NCBI GenBank assembly: GCA_964353115.1
Contig: CAYGUI010000019.1
Coordinates: 1 to 24,623 of the forward strand
Source of the DNA: CAYGUI01 sp964353115
GTDB taxonomy: Bacteria > Pseudomonadota > Gammaproteobacteria > JAGOUU01
Reading direction: 5' to 3'
Length of the DNA: 24,623 bases
In this document: piece by piece, positions 14,564 to 22,503 of the stretch
How the letters are laid out: each line of letters opens with the position of its first letter
How positions within the stretch are numbered: the first letter of the stretch is position 1
Translations under genes and position numbers: made by a program
Notes under the pieces: model-generated
The model's database searches: none
Seen by the model: the letters and a program-made list of their open reading frames with translations, nothing else
What the model was told of the DNA's origin: nothing

Positions 14564-15515
14564 GTTTTTTTTCGTATAATTTTTTTAATTTTGCATTTAA
14601 TTTTAAATTTTCTTTAAAATTGCAAAGCTCTAAAAATGATGAATATATTCCTGGTTCTAAAATTGATTTTCTAACAGTAGCAACCCCCATTAGGATAACC
14701 CCATCACCAATTTGTATATGGCCATTTACATTACAACCGCCACCAATCATGCAGTTTTTTCCAATTTTAGTACTACCTGCAATACCAGTACATCCAGCAA
14801 TAACCGTATTAGAGCCAATCACGCAATTATGCCCAATTTGTACCTGATTGTCTATCTTAACCCCAGACTGAATTATCGTGTCTTCCAATGAACCGCAATC
14901 TATAGTCGTATTAGCTCCAATATCAACATTATTACCAATAATAACTTTTCCAAGTTGAGGAACTTTATACCATCCATCAGGACTAGGAGCAAAACCAAAT
15001 CCATCAGTGCCAATCCGACAACCACTATGAAAAATACAATTGTTACCAATTTCGGTATAAGCACAAATTGTAATATTAGATCCTATTCTACAATTATCTC
15101 CAATAGAAACATTATCTTCAATTACTGTATTTGGACCAATATAAACATTTTTACCAATTTTGCAATTTTCACCAATTATGGCACTATTTGATATACCAGA
15201 TTTTTCACTTAAATTTTTATCAGAAAATAAATTTAAAATTTTAGCAAATGCAAAATGTGGATTATCATGACAAATAACTGAAGAGTTAAAAAACTTATAA
15301 TCTTTAGAAGATAAAATAACTAACCCTGCCTTAGTATTTTTTAAATCTTTTTTATAATTATTATTATGATAAAAAGAAATATCAGTATTTTTTGCAGATT
15401 TCAGCGTAGCAACACCTGAAAAGATACCTTCAGATTTATTAAGAACACCCTGATATTCGCCACCAATAATTTCTAATATTTTATTGATCGATATCGTAAT
15501 ATTTTTAATTTTAAT
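14550..15515 (-). CDS. lpxD: UDP-3-O-acylglucosamine N-acyltransferase LpxD with an apparent ATT start
   Basis: Third step of lipid A synthesis, adding the N-linked hydroxyacyl chain. I translated the minus strand by hand: the frame is open without any stop from 15518 to 14550, and reads as a complete LpxD: an N-terminal uridine-binding domain (ITISINKILEIIGGEY, residues about 6-21, through FAKILNLF near 97), hexapeptide beta-helix (about 105-285) with GTDGFGFAPS (169-178), TTIDCGSLEDT and catalytic His229 in IDNQVQIGHN, and a basic C-terminal helix. There is no ATG, GTG or TTG in frame until a TTG at 14888 (residue 210), which is far inside the catalytic domain and cannot be the start. The best start is ATT 15515-15513, sharing a base with the bamA stop, with GGGGGT five bases upstream. 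That gives 321 residues. Simple annotation would report only the 3' third. Confidence 0.88.
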   Translation of the reverse strand: MKIKNITISINKILEIIGGEYQGVLNKSEGIFSGVATLKSAKNTDISFYHNNNYKKDLKNTKAGLVILSSKDYKFFNSSVICHDNPHFAFAKILNLFSDKNLSEKSGISNSAIIGENCKIGKNVYIGPNTVIEDNVSIGDNCRIGSNITICAYTEIGNNCIFHSGCRIGTDGFGFAPSPDGWYKVPQLGKVIIGNNVDIGANTTIDCGSLEDTIIQSGVKIDNQVQIGHNCVIGSNTVIAGCTGIAGSTKIGKNCMIGGGCNVNGHIQIGDGVILMGVATVRKSILEPGIYSSFLELCNFKENLKLNAKLKKLYEKKHETV

Positions 15516-17853
15516 AAGTTACCCCCATTGCAAATTGTACAGACTCTCTCTTATCTCCAGATTTTTTAATAATAGGCCATGCAAAGCTAAAATTAATTGG
15601 CACGTTCAAAGGAGTTAACCACAAAAGAGAAACACCGACTGAAGAACGAATTTCATCTAATTTTATATCATTATTAAATACGTTACCGGCATCAATAAAA
15701 GCTGAGGTTCTAATTGTATCTGTAGTTATAAATGGCGTAGGAAATATTACCTCTAAGCTAGCATGCAAAGAAACGTTACCACCAACTGGTTTAGTTTTTT
15801 GGGTCACAATCGTCTTATCCATTCCACCAACTTTTTTATGAGAATAAACATTAACTTCTTCAGTTGGCCCCAAGGAATAATCGCTAAATCCTCTGACCGT
15901 AGACATACCCCCAGAATAAAAATTTTCGAAAAATGGATAATCCCCCGTTCCATCATAGTGACTACCATAGGAAGCCCCACCATGTAAAAATAGAACAAAG
16001 TCTTTAACTAATGGATGATAATATCTAAAGTTGGTATCAAATATATAGTATCGAAGATTACTACCAGGAAGAGATGTTTTATTACCAAAAGAAAAATCTG
16101 AACCTCTTGTTGGAAATATTGCACGGTTTAAACTATTATGATGCCAAGAAAAATCGGCATAAAATAAATCATACTTCTTACCATATTTATTTAAGAAATT
16201 AGTTATAGTTGAAGGAAGATCTTCTCTATGCGGCTTAGATGCATCAGGAGTTAAAATCGATAATTTTTGATATTCAAATCCATAAGTTACTCTATCATGC
16301 AAACTAACTGGAACATTATAAAAAACATGTCCGCCAAAACGATCTGTAGAATAGTTACTAAGATCCATTTTGTCAGCACTTGTTTTACTATAAAAAGCTG
16401 AAAATCCTAAACCTGCTCCATTAGTAGAGATATAAGGATTATTGTAATATATACTGCTACTTAAAATAGCTGTATTTTTCTTAAAATCAATAGATCCACT
16501 TTTTCCAGTTCCTAATATATTATCGTGAGAAACACTGACAGTACCACCAAGACCAGTTAACTGATTATATTCAACACCTCCACTAAATTTTCCACTTGCT
16601 CCTTCTACAACTGAAAAATCAATATCTACCATATTAGATATTCCAGGAACAGGAGTTATTTTTACTTCCGCATTTTTGATGTAGCCAAGTCTATTCAATC
16701 TATTTTTAGATTCATCAATTTTATCAGTTGAAACTATACTACCTTCAAGCTGCAAAACTTCACGACGTAAAACTTCGCCATTAGTATGAATATTACCGAT
16801 AAAATTAATATTACGAACATAAATTTTTTGTCCTGGCTTTATATAAAACAATAAAGACAATGTTTTATTTGCTTTATCAAAATCAGTGATAACATCAACC
16901 TCAGTGTAAGAATAGCCCTTTCGTGTTAATTTATGTTTTATGCTTGATTTTAATAAATTAATATTACGCATTGAGTATGTATCACCAGAACTAATATTAA
17001 TTAACTTATATACTTCTTCACGAGGAATAATTGTTTCACCTTCAACACCTATATTGCTAATTTTATATTTTTCCCCTTCGTTCATATTTAAGGTAATAAA
17101 TATAAACTTCTTATCTGGTGATATTTCTGTTTGAATAGAATTTATTTTAAAGTCAGCAAAACCACGATCAAGATAAAAAGATTTTAACGCCTCTATATCT
17201 CCCGCCATTTTTTGCTGCTGGTAAAAATCATTATTAAGAAGTATATTTAAGATTGCATCAGGAGATGAGTTTAATTGTCTTAGCAATTCTTTATCAGAAA
17301 AAACATTATTCCCTACAAATGTTATTTGTTTAATAACAGCTGTTTTACCCTCGGAAATATCTAGCAATATATCAACCATTCCATCGCCTGATTTTTTAAC
17401 ATCAATATTAACGAGGGCAGAATATTTTCCTTGCATGTAATACTGACGCTTAAGATCCCATTGTATTTGTTTCAATAAATAAGGATTGTAGGCAAAACCT
17501 TCTTTAATATTAATGCTAGCTAATACTTTACGTAAATCTTCAGTTTTAATCCCCTCATTTCCTTTTATTTTAATATCAGAAATTATAGAGCGCTCTACAA
17601 CTTTTATTATTAATTTATTATTTTTTTTATATAATGAAACGTCAGAAAAATATCCAGTTTTATACAGATCTTTTATCAATAAACCATTATTTCTTGTATT
17701 AAAATAATCGTCGGATCCAACCGGTATATTGTTATAAACCAAACCTTTATCAATTCTTCTTAATCCATCCACTTCAATTTGTTTTATCTTGAATTTTTCA
17801 GCAAAAATTAAACTAGGTATTAATAAAATAAGAAACAACGTTATTTTTTTCAT
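15511..17853 (-). CDS. bamA: Outer membrane protein assembly factor BamA
   Basis: Central Omp85 component of the BAM complex, which folds beta-barrels into the outer membrane. The 780-residue precursor has a signal peptide (MKKITLFLILLIPSLIFA, cut after residue 18), five POTRA domains (about 19-90, 91-170, 171-262, 263-342, 343-418), and a C-terminal 16-strand barrel (about 430-780) with the loop-6 signature VRGF (653-656) and DAGNVF near residue 717. It ends in Tyr, an aromatic terminal residue as expected. It starts 12 bases after cdsA without a clear Shine-Dalgarno. The usual upstream dxr and rseP and the downstream skp are all missing; instead its stop overlaps the lpxD start. Confidence 0.96.
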   Translation of the reverse strand: MKKITLFLILLIPSLIFAEKFKIKQIEVDGLRRIDKGLVYNNIPVGSDDYFNTRNNGLLIKDLYKTGYFSDVSLYKKNNKLIIKVVERSIISDIKIKGNEGIKTEDLRKVLASINIKEGFAYNPYLLKQIQWDLKRQYYMQGKYSALVNIDVKKSGDGMVDILLDISEGKTAVIKQITFVGNNVFSDKELLRQLNSSPDAILNILLNNDFYQQQKMAGDIEALKSFYLDRGFADFKINSIQTEISPDKKFIFITLNMNEGEKYKISNIGVEGETIIPREEVYKLINISSGDTYSMRNINLLKSSIKHKLTRKGYSYTEVDVITDFDKANKTLSLLFYIKPGQKIYVRNINFIGNIHTNGEVLRREVLQLEGSIVSTDKIDESKNRLNRLGYIKNAEVKITPVPGISNMVDIDFSVVEGASGKFSGGVEYNQLTGLGGTVSVSHDNILGTGKSGSIDFKKNTAILSSSIYYNNPYISTNGAGLGFSAFYSKTSADKMDLSNYSTDRFGGHVFYNVPVSLHDRVTYGFEYQKLSILTPDASKPHREDLPSTITNFLNKYGKKYDLFYADFSWHHNSLNRAIFPTRGSDFSFGNKTSLPGSNLRYYIFDTNFRYYHPLVKDFVLFLHGGASYGSHYDGTGDYPFFENFYSGGMSTVRGFSDYSLGPTEEVNVYSHKKVGGMDKTIVTQKTKPVGGNVSLHASLEVIFPTPFITTDTIRTSAFIDAGNVFNNDIKLDEIRSSVGVSLLWLTPLNVPINFSFAWPIIKKSGDKRESVQFAMGVTY
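15521..15526 (-). promoter_or_regulatory. Shine-Dalgarno-like GGGGGT deciding the lpxD ATT start
   Basis: GGGGGT at 15526-15521, inside the last codons of bamA, can pair with the anti-Shine-Dalgarno ACCUCC (one G-U pair), and is followed by the five-base spacer AACTT and then ATT at 15515. The later ATT at 15509 would be 11 bases away, less suitable. Confidence 0.5.
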
Positions 17854-17865
17854 GGGAATATAATA

Positions 17866-18666
17866 TCAAAATAATTTAAATAATAAAATGTGTGCTAAAT
17901 ACGCTAACGGAACTGCGGCTGATAAACTATCAATCCTATCAAGAACTCCACCATGACCAGGTAAAATTTCCCCGCTGTCTTTAACTTTCGCTAAACGTTT
18001 AAACATGCTTTCGGACAAATCTCCCGATACGGAAAATATAACTATAACAAAGGTTATAATAAAATAATTTATTTTATTTATATACCCATGCATTAAAAAT
18101 AGTAAAAAATAACCAAGATAAGCTCCAACAACTCCGCCTACAACACCCTCCCAAGTTTTTTTAGGGCTTATTTTTGGAAGAAATAGTCTTTTACCGAACA
18201 GTCTTCCAGCAAAATAAGCACCTGAATCAGTAAGCCATACAGTGAGCAAAGTATAAAAAGAAAAATAAATATTTATATTAGTATGACAATAATAAAAACT
18301 TAAAGGAAAAGAAATTGCAAAGAATAAACCTGAAATAAATTGAAAAAACTTATTACTCACAGTATTTTTAAAAATACCAAGCAAGCATAATGAGCAAAAA
18401 ATCCAATATAAAGATAAAATACAAATAAAATAAATACTCACAAAATTATCTTTAAAGTAAACTCCAAAAATATAAAATAATAAAGACAAAAAGAATAAAA
18501 AGATAGAACTTATAGTTTCCAACCCAAACATTCTTGACCACTCAAAAGACACTGCCAAAATAATTAGGATTAAAAAAGAATGTAAAATAACTTCTTGAGC
18601 ATAAAAATTAAGCCAAAAAATGATCGGTATTAAAAATAAAGCCGTTATTATCCGTTTAATGAGCAT
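17866..18666 (-). CDS. cdsA: Phosphatidate cytidylyltransferase CdsA
   Basis: Makes CDP-diacylglycerol from phosphatidic acid and CTP, the branch point to all phospholipids. The 266-residue membrane protein has about seven to eight hydrophobic helices and the full family signature near the C-terminus: SMFKRLAKVKDSGEILPGHG, then GVLDRIDS. I chose ATG 18666 (MLIKRIITAL), which overlaps the uppS stop by 11 bases, over an in-frame GTG at 18714: homologues begin with this LxxRxxTA stretch, and GGAGG lies upstream with a 12-base spacer. uppS-cdsA is the conserved pair. Its product feeds the CDP-alcohol phosphatidyltransferase encoded at 7801-8376. Confidence 0.95.
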   Translation of the reverse strand: MLIKRIITALFLIPIIFWLNFYAQEVILHSFLILIILAVSFEWSRMFGLETISSIFLFFLSLLFYIFGVYFKDNFVSIYFICILSLYWIFCSLCLLGIFKNTVSNKFFQFISGLFFAISFPLSFYYCHTNINIYFSFYTLLTVWLTDSGAYFAGRLFGKRLFLPKISPKKTWEGVVGGVVGAYLGYFLLFLMHGYINKINYFIITFVIVIFSVSGDLSESMFKRLAKVKDSGEILPGHGGVLDRIDSLSAAVPLAYLAHILLFKLF

Positions 18667-19393
18667 AATTCTTATTTTCCTCCAAAACTTTAGAAATACT
18701 AGTAGCTCCACCAAATCTTCTTTCAGAATTTATGAAAAAACTTATAGCTTTTTCAAATTCTTGCTCATCAAAATCTGGCCAGGCAATATCTGAGAAATAA
18801 ATTTCTGAATACGCAAGTTGCCATAACATAAAATTACTTATTCTTTTTTCACCTCCTGATCTAATTAGTAAATCAGGATCAGGAAGATTATGAGTCATAA
18901 GATTTTTATAAATCATCTCTTCAGTAATACTTTCAGGATTACTTTTATGTATTTTATTGATAGCATTAATTAAATCCATTTTTCCACCATAATTAACTGC
19001 TATTGTTAAAACCATGCCGGAATTATTTTTAGTGTATTCAATTGATTTATTTATAATATTTTGCAAATTACTTTCTAAATTAGAAATATCACCAATAAAA
19101 TTTAATCTAATATTGTTATTATTTAATTTATTTATTTTTTGTTTAAGATTTAAAGCTAACAAATGGAAAAGATAATTTACTTCTAACTTAGGACGCTTCC
19201 AGTTTTCTGTACTAAAAGCAAATACAGTTAAATATTGAATACCGATCTTCCCAGCATAATTAGCTATTTTTTCAAAACTGCTAACACCCTGCAAATGACC
19301 GGCAGTACGAGGCAAATTCCTTTTTTCAGCCCATCTCCCATTGCCATCCATTATTACAGCAACATGAGATGGGATGCTATTTTGTTTATTCAT
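18656..19393 (-). CDS. uppS: Undecaprenyl diphosphate synthase (cis-prenyltransferase)
   Basis: Extends farnesyl diphosphate with eight isopentenyl units to the C55 lipid carrier for peptidoglycan and O-antigen. The 245-residue product has HVAVIMDGNGRWA with catalytic Asp16, the AGHLQG helix, FAFSTENWKRP, and the C-terminal DPDLLIRSGGEKRISNF block, with SEIYFSDIAWPDF. Length is typical. Its retention proves a need for isopentenyl diphosphate although ispE and dxr are missing from their usual places. It starts 12 bases after frr; no Shine-Dalgarno visible. Confidence 0.95.
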   Translation of the reverse strand: MNKQNSIPSHVAVIMDGNGRWAEKRNLPRTAGHLQGVSSFEKIANYAGKIGIQYLTVFAFSTENWKRPKLEVNYLFHLLALNLKQKINKLNNNNIRLNFIGDISNLESNLQNIINKSIEYTKNNSGMVLTIAVNYGGKMDLINAINKIHKSNPESITEEMIYKNLMTHNLPDPDLLIRSGGEKRISNFMLWQLAYSEIYFSDIAWPDFDEQEFEKAISFFINSERRFGGATSISKVLEENKNYAH

Positions 19394-19405
19394 GAAACAG
19401 TTAGG

Positions 19406-19963
19406 TTATACTGACATCAAATCTTTTTCTTTATCAGCTACCATTTTATCAACTAGTTCAGAATATTTATCAGTTACTTTTTGGATATTATCTTGCAAAT
19501 CCTTTTCGTCATCTTCAGTAATTTCTTTGCTCTTTAACTGTTTTTTTACTAAATCATTAGATTCTCTACGAGCATTACGAATAGAAATTTTACATTCTTC
19601 AGCAAATTTCTTAATAATTTTTACCATATCTTTTCTTCTCTCTTCAGTTAGAGGAGGAAGGGGTACTCTTATAGAAGAACCAGCTGCCATAGGATTTAGT
19701 CCTAAGTCAGACGTTCTAATGGCTTTATCAACAGCTGCAATATTTGATTTATCCCAAACATTTACTAAAAGAGTTCTAGAATCTTCTACATTAATAGAAG
19801 CAACCTGAGTTATTGGCGTTTCACTACCATAACAATTTACTTTAACACCCTCTAATAAACCTGGATTTGCACGTCCACTGCGAATTTTACTAAATTCATA
19901 CTTCAAAGAATCAATGCTTTTTTGCATGCGAAGTTCTGAACTTTTTAAAATTTCATTACTCAT
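19406..19963 (-). CDS. frr: Ribosome recycling factor
   Basis: With EF-G splits the post-termination ribosome. The 185-residue protein is exactly family size and has the three-helix/tRNA-mimic landmarks: FSKIRSGRANPGLLEGV (residues about 24-40), VNVWDKSNIAAVDKAIR, SDLGLNP, IRVPLPPLTEERRKDMVK, and RNARRESND. AGGAG precedes the ATG. It follows pyrH by 19 bases, in the universal pyrH-frr order. Confidence 0.97.
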   Translation of the reverse strand: MSNEILKSSELRMQKSIDSLKYEFSKIRSGRANPGLLEGVKVNCYGSETPITQVASINVEDSRTLLVNVWDKSNIAAVDKAIRTSDLGLNPMAAGSSIRVPLPPLTEERRKDMVKIIKKFAEECKISIRNARRESNDLVKKQLKSKEITEDDEKDLQDNIQKVTDKYSELVDKMVADKEKDLMSV

Positions 19964-19982
19964 AAAAACTCCTAAGATTTTT

Positions 19983-20705
19983 TTAAGAATTAGAAACTAA
20001 TGTTCCTTCATCTTCTCCTGCTACCACACGCACTAAAGCTCCTGGTTTTTTAAGATTAAAAACACGAATTGGCATATCATAATCTCTACATTGGCAAAAA
20101 GCAGCCAAATCCATGACACCTAATTCATTTTTTAATACTTCACCATAGCTTATAGATTTATAAAGTTTTGCATCTTTATTTTTAGCTGGATCAGAAGAAT
20201 AAACACCATCTACATTCGTAGCCTTTAAAATTATATCTGCACCAATTTCTATCCCTCTTAAGCTTGCTGCTGAATCGGTAGTTACTAAAGGATTTCCAGT
20301 ACCAGCTGAAAATATAACTACTCGTTTTTGTTCTAAATTGTGTATTGCTTTGCGTCGATTAAAATGATCAACAATACCACTCATTGGTATTGCTGACATT
20401 ACTCTAGATGATAAACCAGCATTTTCAAATGACTCTCTCAGTGCTAAGGCATTAATTACCGTTGCCAACATACCCATTTGATCAGCTGTAATTCTTTCTA
20501 TTCCAGCCCCAGACAATGTTGCACCACGAAAAAAATTACCGCCACCGATTACTAAAGCAAGCTCTGTTCCTAAGTCCAAAACTTGCTTTACTTCTTTTGT
20601 TATTCTCTCTAATACTTTAGGCTCAATCCCAAATTCATTATTTCCAACTAAAGCTTCTCCGCTAAGCTTAAGTAATACACGCTTATATGCTGTTTTATTT
20701 GCCAT
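19983..20705 (-). CDS. pyrH: Uridylate kinase PyrH
   Basis: Phosphorylates UMP to UDP in pyrimidine nucleotide synthesis; bacterial form of the amino-acid-kinase fold, hexameric and GTP-activated. The 240-residue product shows KLSGEAL (13-19), VIGGGNFFRG (52-61), ADQMGMLATVINALAL, and TDSAASLRG plus ATNVDGVYSSDP for UMP/ATP binding. It starts six bases after tsf, so the two are coupled; AGGA of its ribosome-binding site is in the tsf 3' end. Confidence 0.97.
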   Translation of the reverse strand: MANKTAYKRVLLKLSGEALVGNNEFGIEPKVLERITKEVKQVLDLGTELALVIGGGNFFRGATLSGAGIERITADQMGMLATVINALALRESFENAGLSSRVMSAIPMSGIVDHFNRRKAIHNLEQKRVVIFSAGTGNPLVTTDSAASLRGIEIGADIILKATNVDGVYSSDPAKNKDAKLYKSISYGEVLKNELGVMDLAAFCQCRDYDMPIRVFNLKKPGALVRVVAGEDEGTLVSNS

Positions 20706-20711
20706 ATTGTA

Positions 20712-21596
20712 TTATTTTCCTTTTACTTGCGCCATAACCTCAGCTGCAAAATTTTCCTCTTTCTTTTCTATTCCTTCGCCTACTTGAAAACGAACAAATT
20801 CATTCACTTCTACTTTATGATTAGATAATAATTTACCAACTGTTTCATCAGGATTTTTAACAAATGGTTGACCTTCTAAGCTCACTTCACTTAAGAATTT
20901 ATTAATTCTTCCTGCAATCATCTTTTCAATAATATTATCAGGCTTTCCACTTTCACGAGCTTGAGCGGTAAAAATTTCTTTTTCTTTTTCTACAATTTCA
21001 GCAGAAACTTGCTCAGGTTTTACTACCATTGGGTTAGAAGCAGCAATATGCATAGCTATATCTTTTGCTAAACCTTGAGAACCACCTGTCATGCTTATTA
21101 ATACGCCTATTTTACTGCCATGTAAATAACCAGCAATTAGACCATTATTGGCTGAAAGTAACTTAATACGACGAATATTAATATTTTCACCAATTTTTCC
21201 AATTAGCTCTTTTCTAGATTCATCAATAGTCTTACCATTATCTTGTTTAAATGCCAATAATTCTTCTAAACTTTCAATTTGATTTATAAGAGCGCAATTA
21301 GCTACTTCATTTGCAAAATTAACAAAATTAGCATCACGTGCAACAAAATCTGTTTCGCTATTGATTTCAACAATAACGCCAGTAGTTTGATCATCACTTG
21401 TTAATAAAACAATCACACCTTCTGCAGCTACTCGAGATGATTTTTTATCTGCTTTTGCAAGACCAGCTTTTCTCATTTCTTCAGCTGCCTTATCAATATC
21501 ACCATCAGCTGCTACTAAAGCATTTTTACACTCTAATATACCAGCATCAGTTCTCTTACGAAGTTCCTGTACTAAACTTGCAGAAATAGTCGCCAT
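20712..21596 (-). CDS. tsf: Elongation factor Ts
   Basis: Nucleotide exchange factor for EF-Tu. The 294-residue product has an N-terminal UBA-like domain with RKRTDAGILECKNAL (13-27), the EF-Tu contact motif TDFVARD (82-88), and the core/dimerisation halves through to GEGIEKKEENFAAEV. Residue 17 is Asp where most homologues have Gly (RTGAG); this is next to the helix rather than in the exchange motif. AGAGGT is seven bases before the ATG. It follows rpsB by 12 bases with no visible attenuator, the standard pair. Confidence 0.97.
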   Translation of the reverse strand: MATISASLVQELRKRTDAGILECKNALVAADGDIDKAAEEMRKAGLAKADKKSSRVAAEGVIVLLTSDDQTTGVIVEINSETDFVARDANFVNFANEVANCALINQIESLEELLAFKQDNGKTIDESRKELIGKIGENINIRRIKLLSANNGLIAGYLHGSKIGVLISMTGGSQGLAKDIAMHIAASNPMVVKPEQVSAEIVEKEKEIFTAQARESGKPDNIIEKMIAGRINKFLSEVSLEGQPFVKNPDETVGKLLSNHKVEVNEFVRFQVGEGIEKKEENFAAEVMAQVKGK

Positions 21597-21608
21597 ATTG
21601 TACCTCTT

Positions 21609-22370
21609 TTATTTTTTAGCTGAATCTTTAGATTCTGCTTCTGTATTGCTTACATTATTTTGCTCAATAGCCTGCTCAGATTGCTCTAGTTTCGCAGCTC
21701 CTTCTAAAACAGCATCAGCCATTGCTTCAGTGTATAATTTAACTGCTTTAATTGCATCGTCATTACCAGGAATAATGTAATCAACACCATCAGGAGTACA
21801 ATTTGTATCTACCACTGCAATAACAGGAATTCCTAAACGGTTAGCTTCTTGAATTGCGATTTTTTCACTCTTCACATCTATTACAAATAATGCATCAGGA
21901 AGACCAGCCATATCTTTAATACCGCCTAAACTTTCTTCCATTTTATTCAACTGACGCTGCATATTTAATAATTCTTTCTTCGTATAAGATTCTGATCTAG
22001 CTTCGTCACCTATTAACTTCTCAATCTCTTTTAATTTACGAACTGAACGACGAATTGTTTTATAGTTAGTCATCATTCCGCCAAGCCATCTTTTATTGAT
22101 ATATGGCATACCGCAACGACTAGCTTGTTCTTTTACAGTTTCTTGGCAAGCTCTTTTTGTACCAACAAAAATTACTTTTCCTTTATTAGCCACTAACTTA
22201 CGTACAAAATTTAATGCTTCTTTTAATTGCTCAGCAGTTTTATCAAGATCAATTATATGAATTCTTTCTCTTGAACCATAGATATATGGAGCCATTTTAG
22301 GGTTCCAGAAACGAGTACGGTGACCAAAATGTACTCCTGCTTTAAGCATGTCTTGAACTGTTACATTCAT
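21609..22370 (-). CDS. rpsB: Small ribosomal subunit protein uS2
   Basis: Binds late in 30S assembly near the platform and bridges to bS1. The 253-residue product has GVHFGHRTRFWNPKM (12-26), YIYGSRERIHIIDLDKT, FVGTKRACQE, the NKRWLGGMMTNY block, and PDALFVIDVKSEKIA, then a Ser/Glu/Lys-rich tail (about 228-253). GAGG lies seven to ten bases before the ATG. First gene of the long minus-strand block, with a strong promoter and a leader of about 97 bases that may be an S2 autoregulation site. Confidence 0.97.
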   Translation of the reverse strand: MNVTVQDMLKAGVHFGHRTRFWNPKMAPYIYGSRERIHIIDLDKTAEQLKEALNFVRKLVANKGKVIFVGTKRACQETVKEQASRCGMPYINKRWLGGMMTNYKTIRRSVRKLKEIEKLIGDEARSESYTKKELLNMQRQLNKMEESLGGIKDMAGLPDALFVIDVKSEKIAIQEANRLGIPVIAVVDTNCTPDGVDYIIPGNDDAIKAVKLYTEAMADAVLEGAAKLEQSEQAIEQNNVSNTEAESKDSAKK

Positions 22371-22467
22371 CTTTTTTTCCTCTTTTTTGGGTTTAACTTC
22401 TGCATATCTTTAAAAGTAACCGCCTTGGCAGCACCCAATTTTTCTGTGATATGCATGTGTGATATAA
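22371..22467 (-). promoter_or_regulatory. rpsB 5' leader, possible S2 autoregulatory RNA
   Basis: The predicted 97-base leader contains a long-range pair TTGGGT/ACCCAA (plus coordinates 22433-22438 with 22387-22392) enclosing a small CTGC-CAAG-GCGG hairpin and AT-rich sequence, followed directly by the ribosome-binding GAGG. In gammaproteobacteria the rpsB leader is known to mediate repression of rpsB-tsf by S2. Here the assignment rests on position, length and one enclosing stem; I have not matched the conserved leader in detail. Confidence 0.4.
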
Positions 22468-22468
22468 T
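22460..22468 (+). promoter_or_regulatory. Extended -10 promoter of map
   Basis: TGATATAAT: a perfect TATAAT (22463-22468) with extended TGn; -35 (TTTCTG-like near 22441) is weak. The surrounding 12 bases TGTGATATAATC are the same as at the rplY promoter. Predicted start near 22475, giving a leader of about 29 bases with no evident Shine-Dalgarno. Confidence 0.55.
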
Positions 22469-22473
22469 CGCAT

Positions 22474-22502
22474 GTTATACCATAATTTTAAGTTTGATAC
22501 AA
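22474..22502 (-). promoter_or_regulatory. Sigma-70 promoter of rpsB
   Basis: On the minus strand TTGTAT (22502-22497), a 17-base spacer, and TATAAC (22479-22474). Predicted start near 22467. It overlaps the map promoter, which faces the other way, almost completely; the -35 hexamer reaches to within one base of the map ATG. Confidence 0.6.
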
Positions 22503-22503
22503 C

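Noticed and set aside
14550..14888. A separate short 112-residue acyltransferase gene starting at TTG 14888, with lpxD broken by a frameshift upstream
   Set aside because: Hand translation shows the same frame is open without a stop up to 15518 and encodes the rest of LpxD in order; only the start codon is non-standard.
14955..15191. A plus-strand reading frame rich in Asn, Thr and Ile with a repeating look
   Set aside because: It is antisense to the hexapeptide repeats of lpxD; the periodicity comes from the real gene. The same holds for frames antisense to lpxA.
18667..18714. Longer cdsA start at 18714
   Set aside because: It would extend well into uppS and add residues not found in the family; ATG 18666 has an upstream GGAGG.
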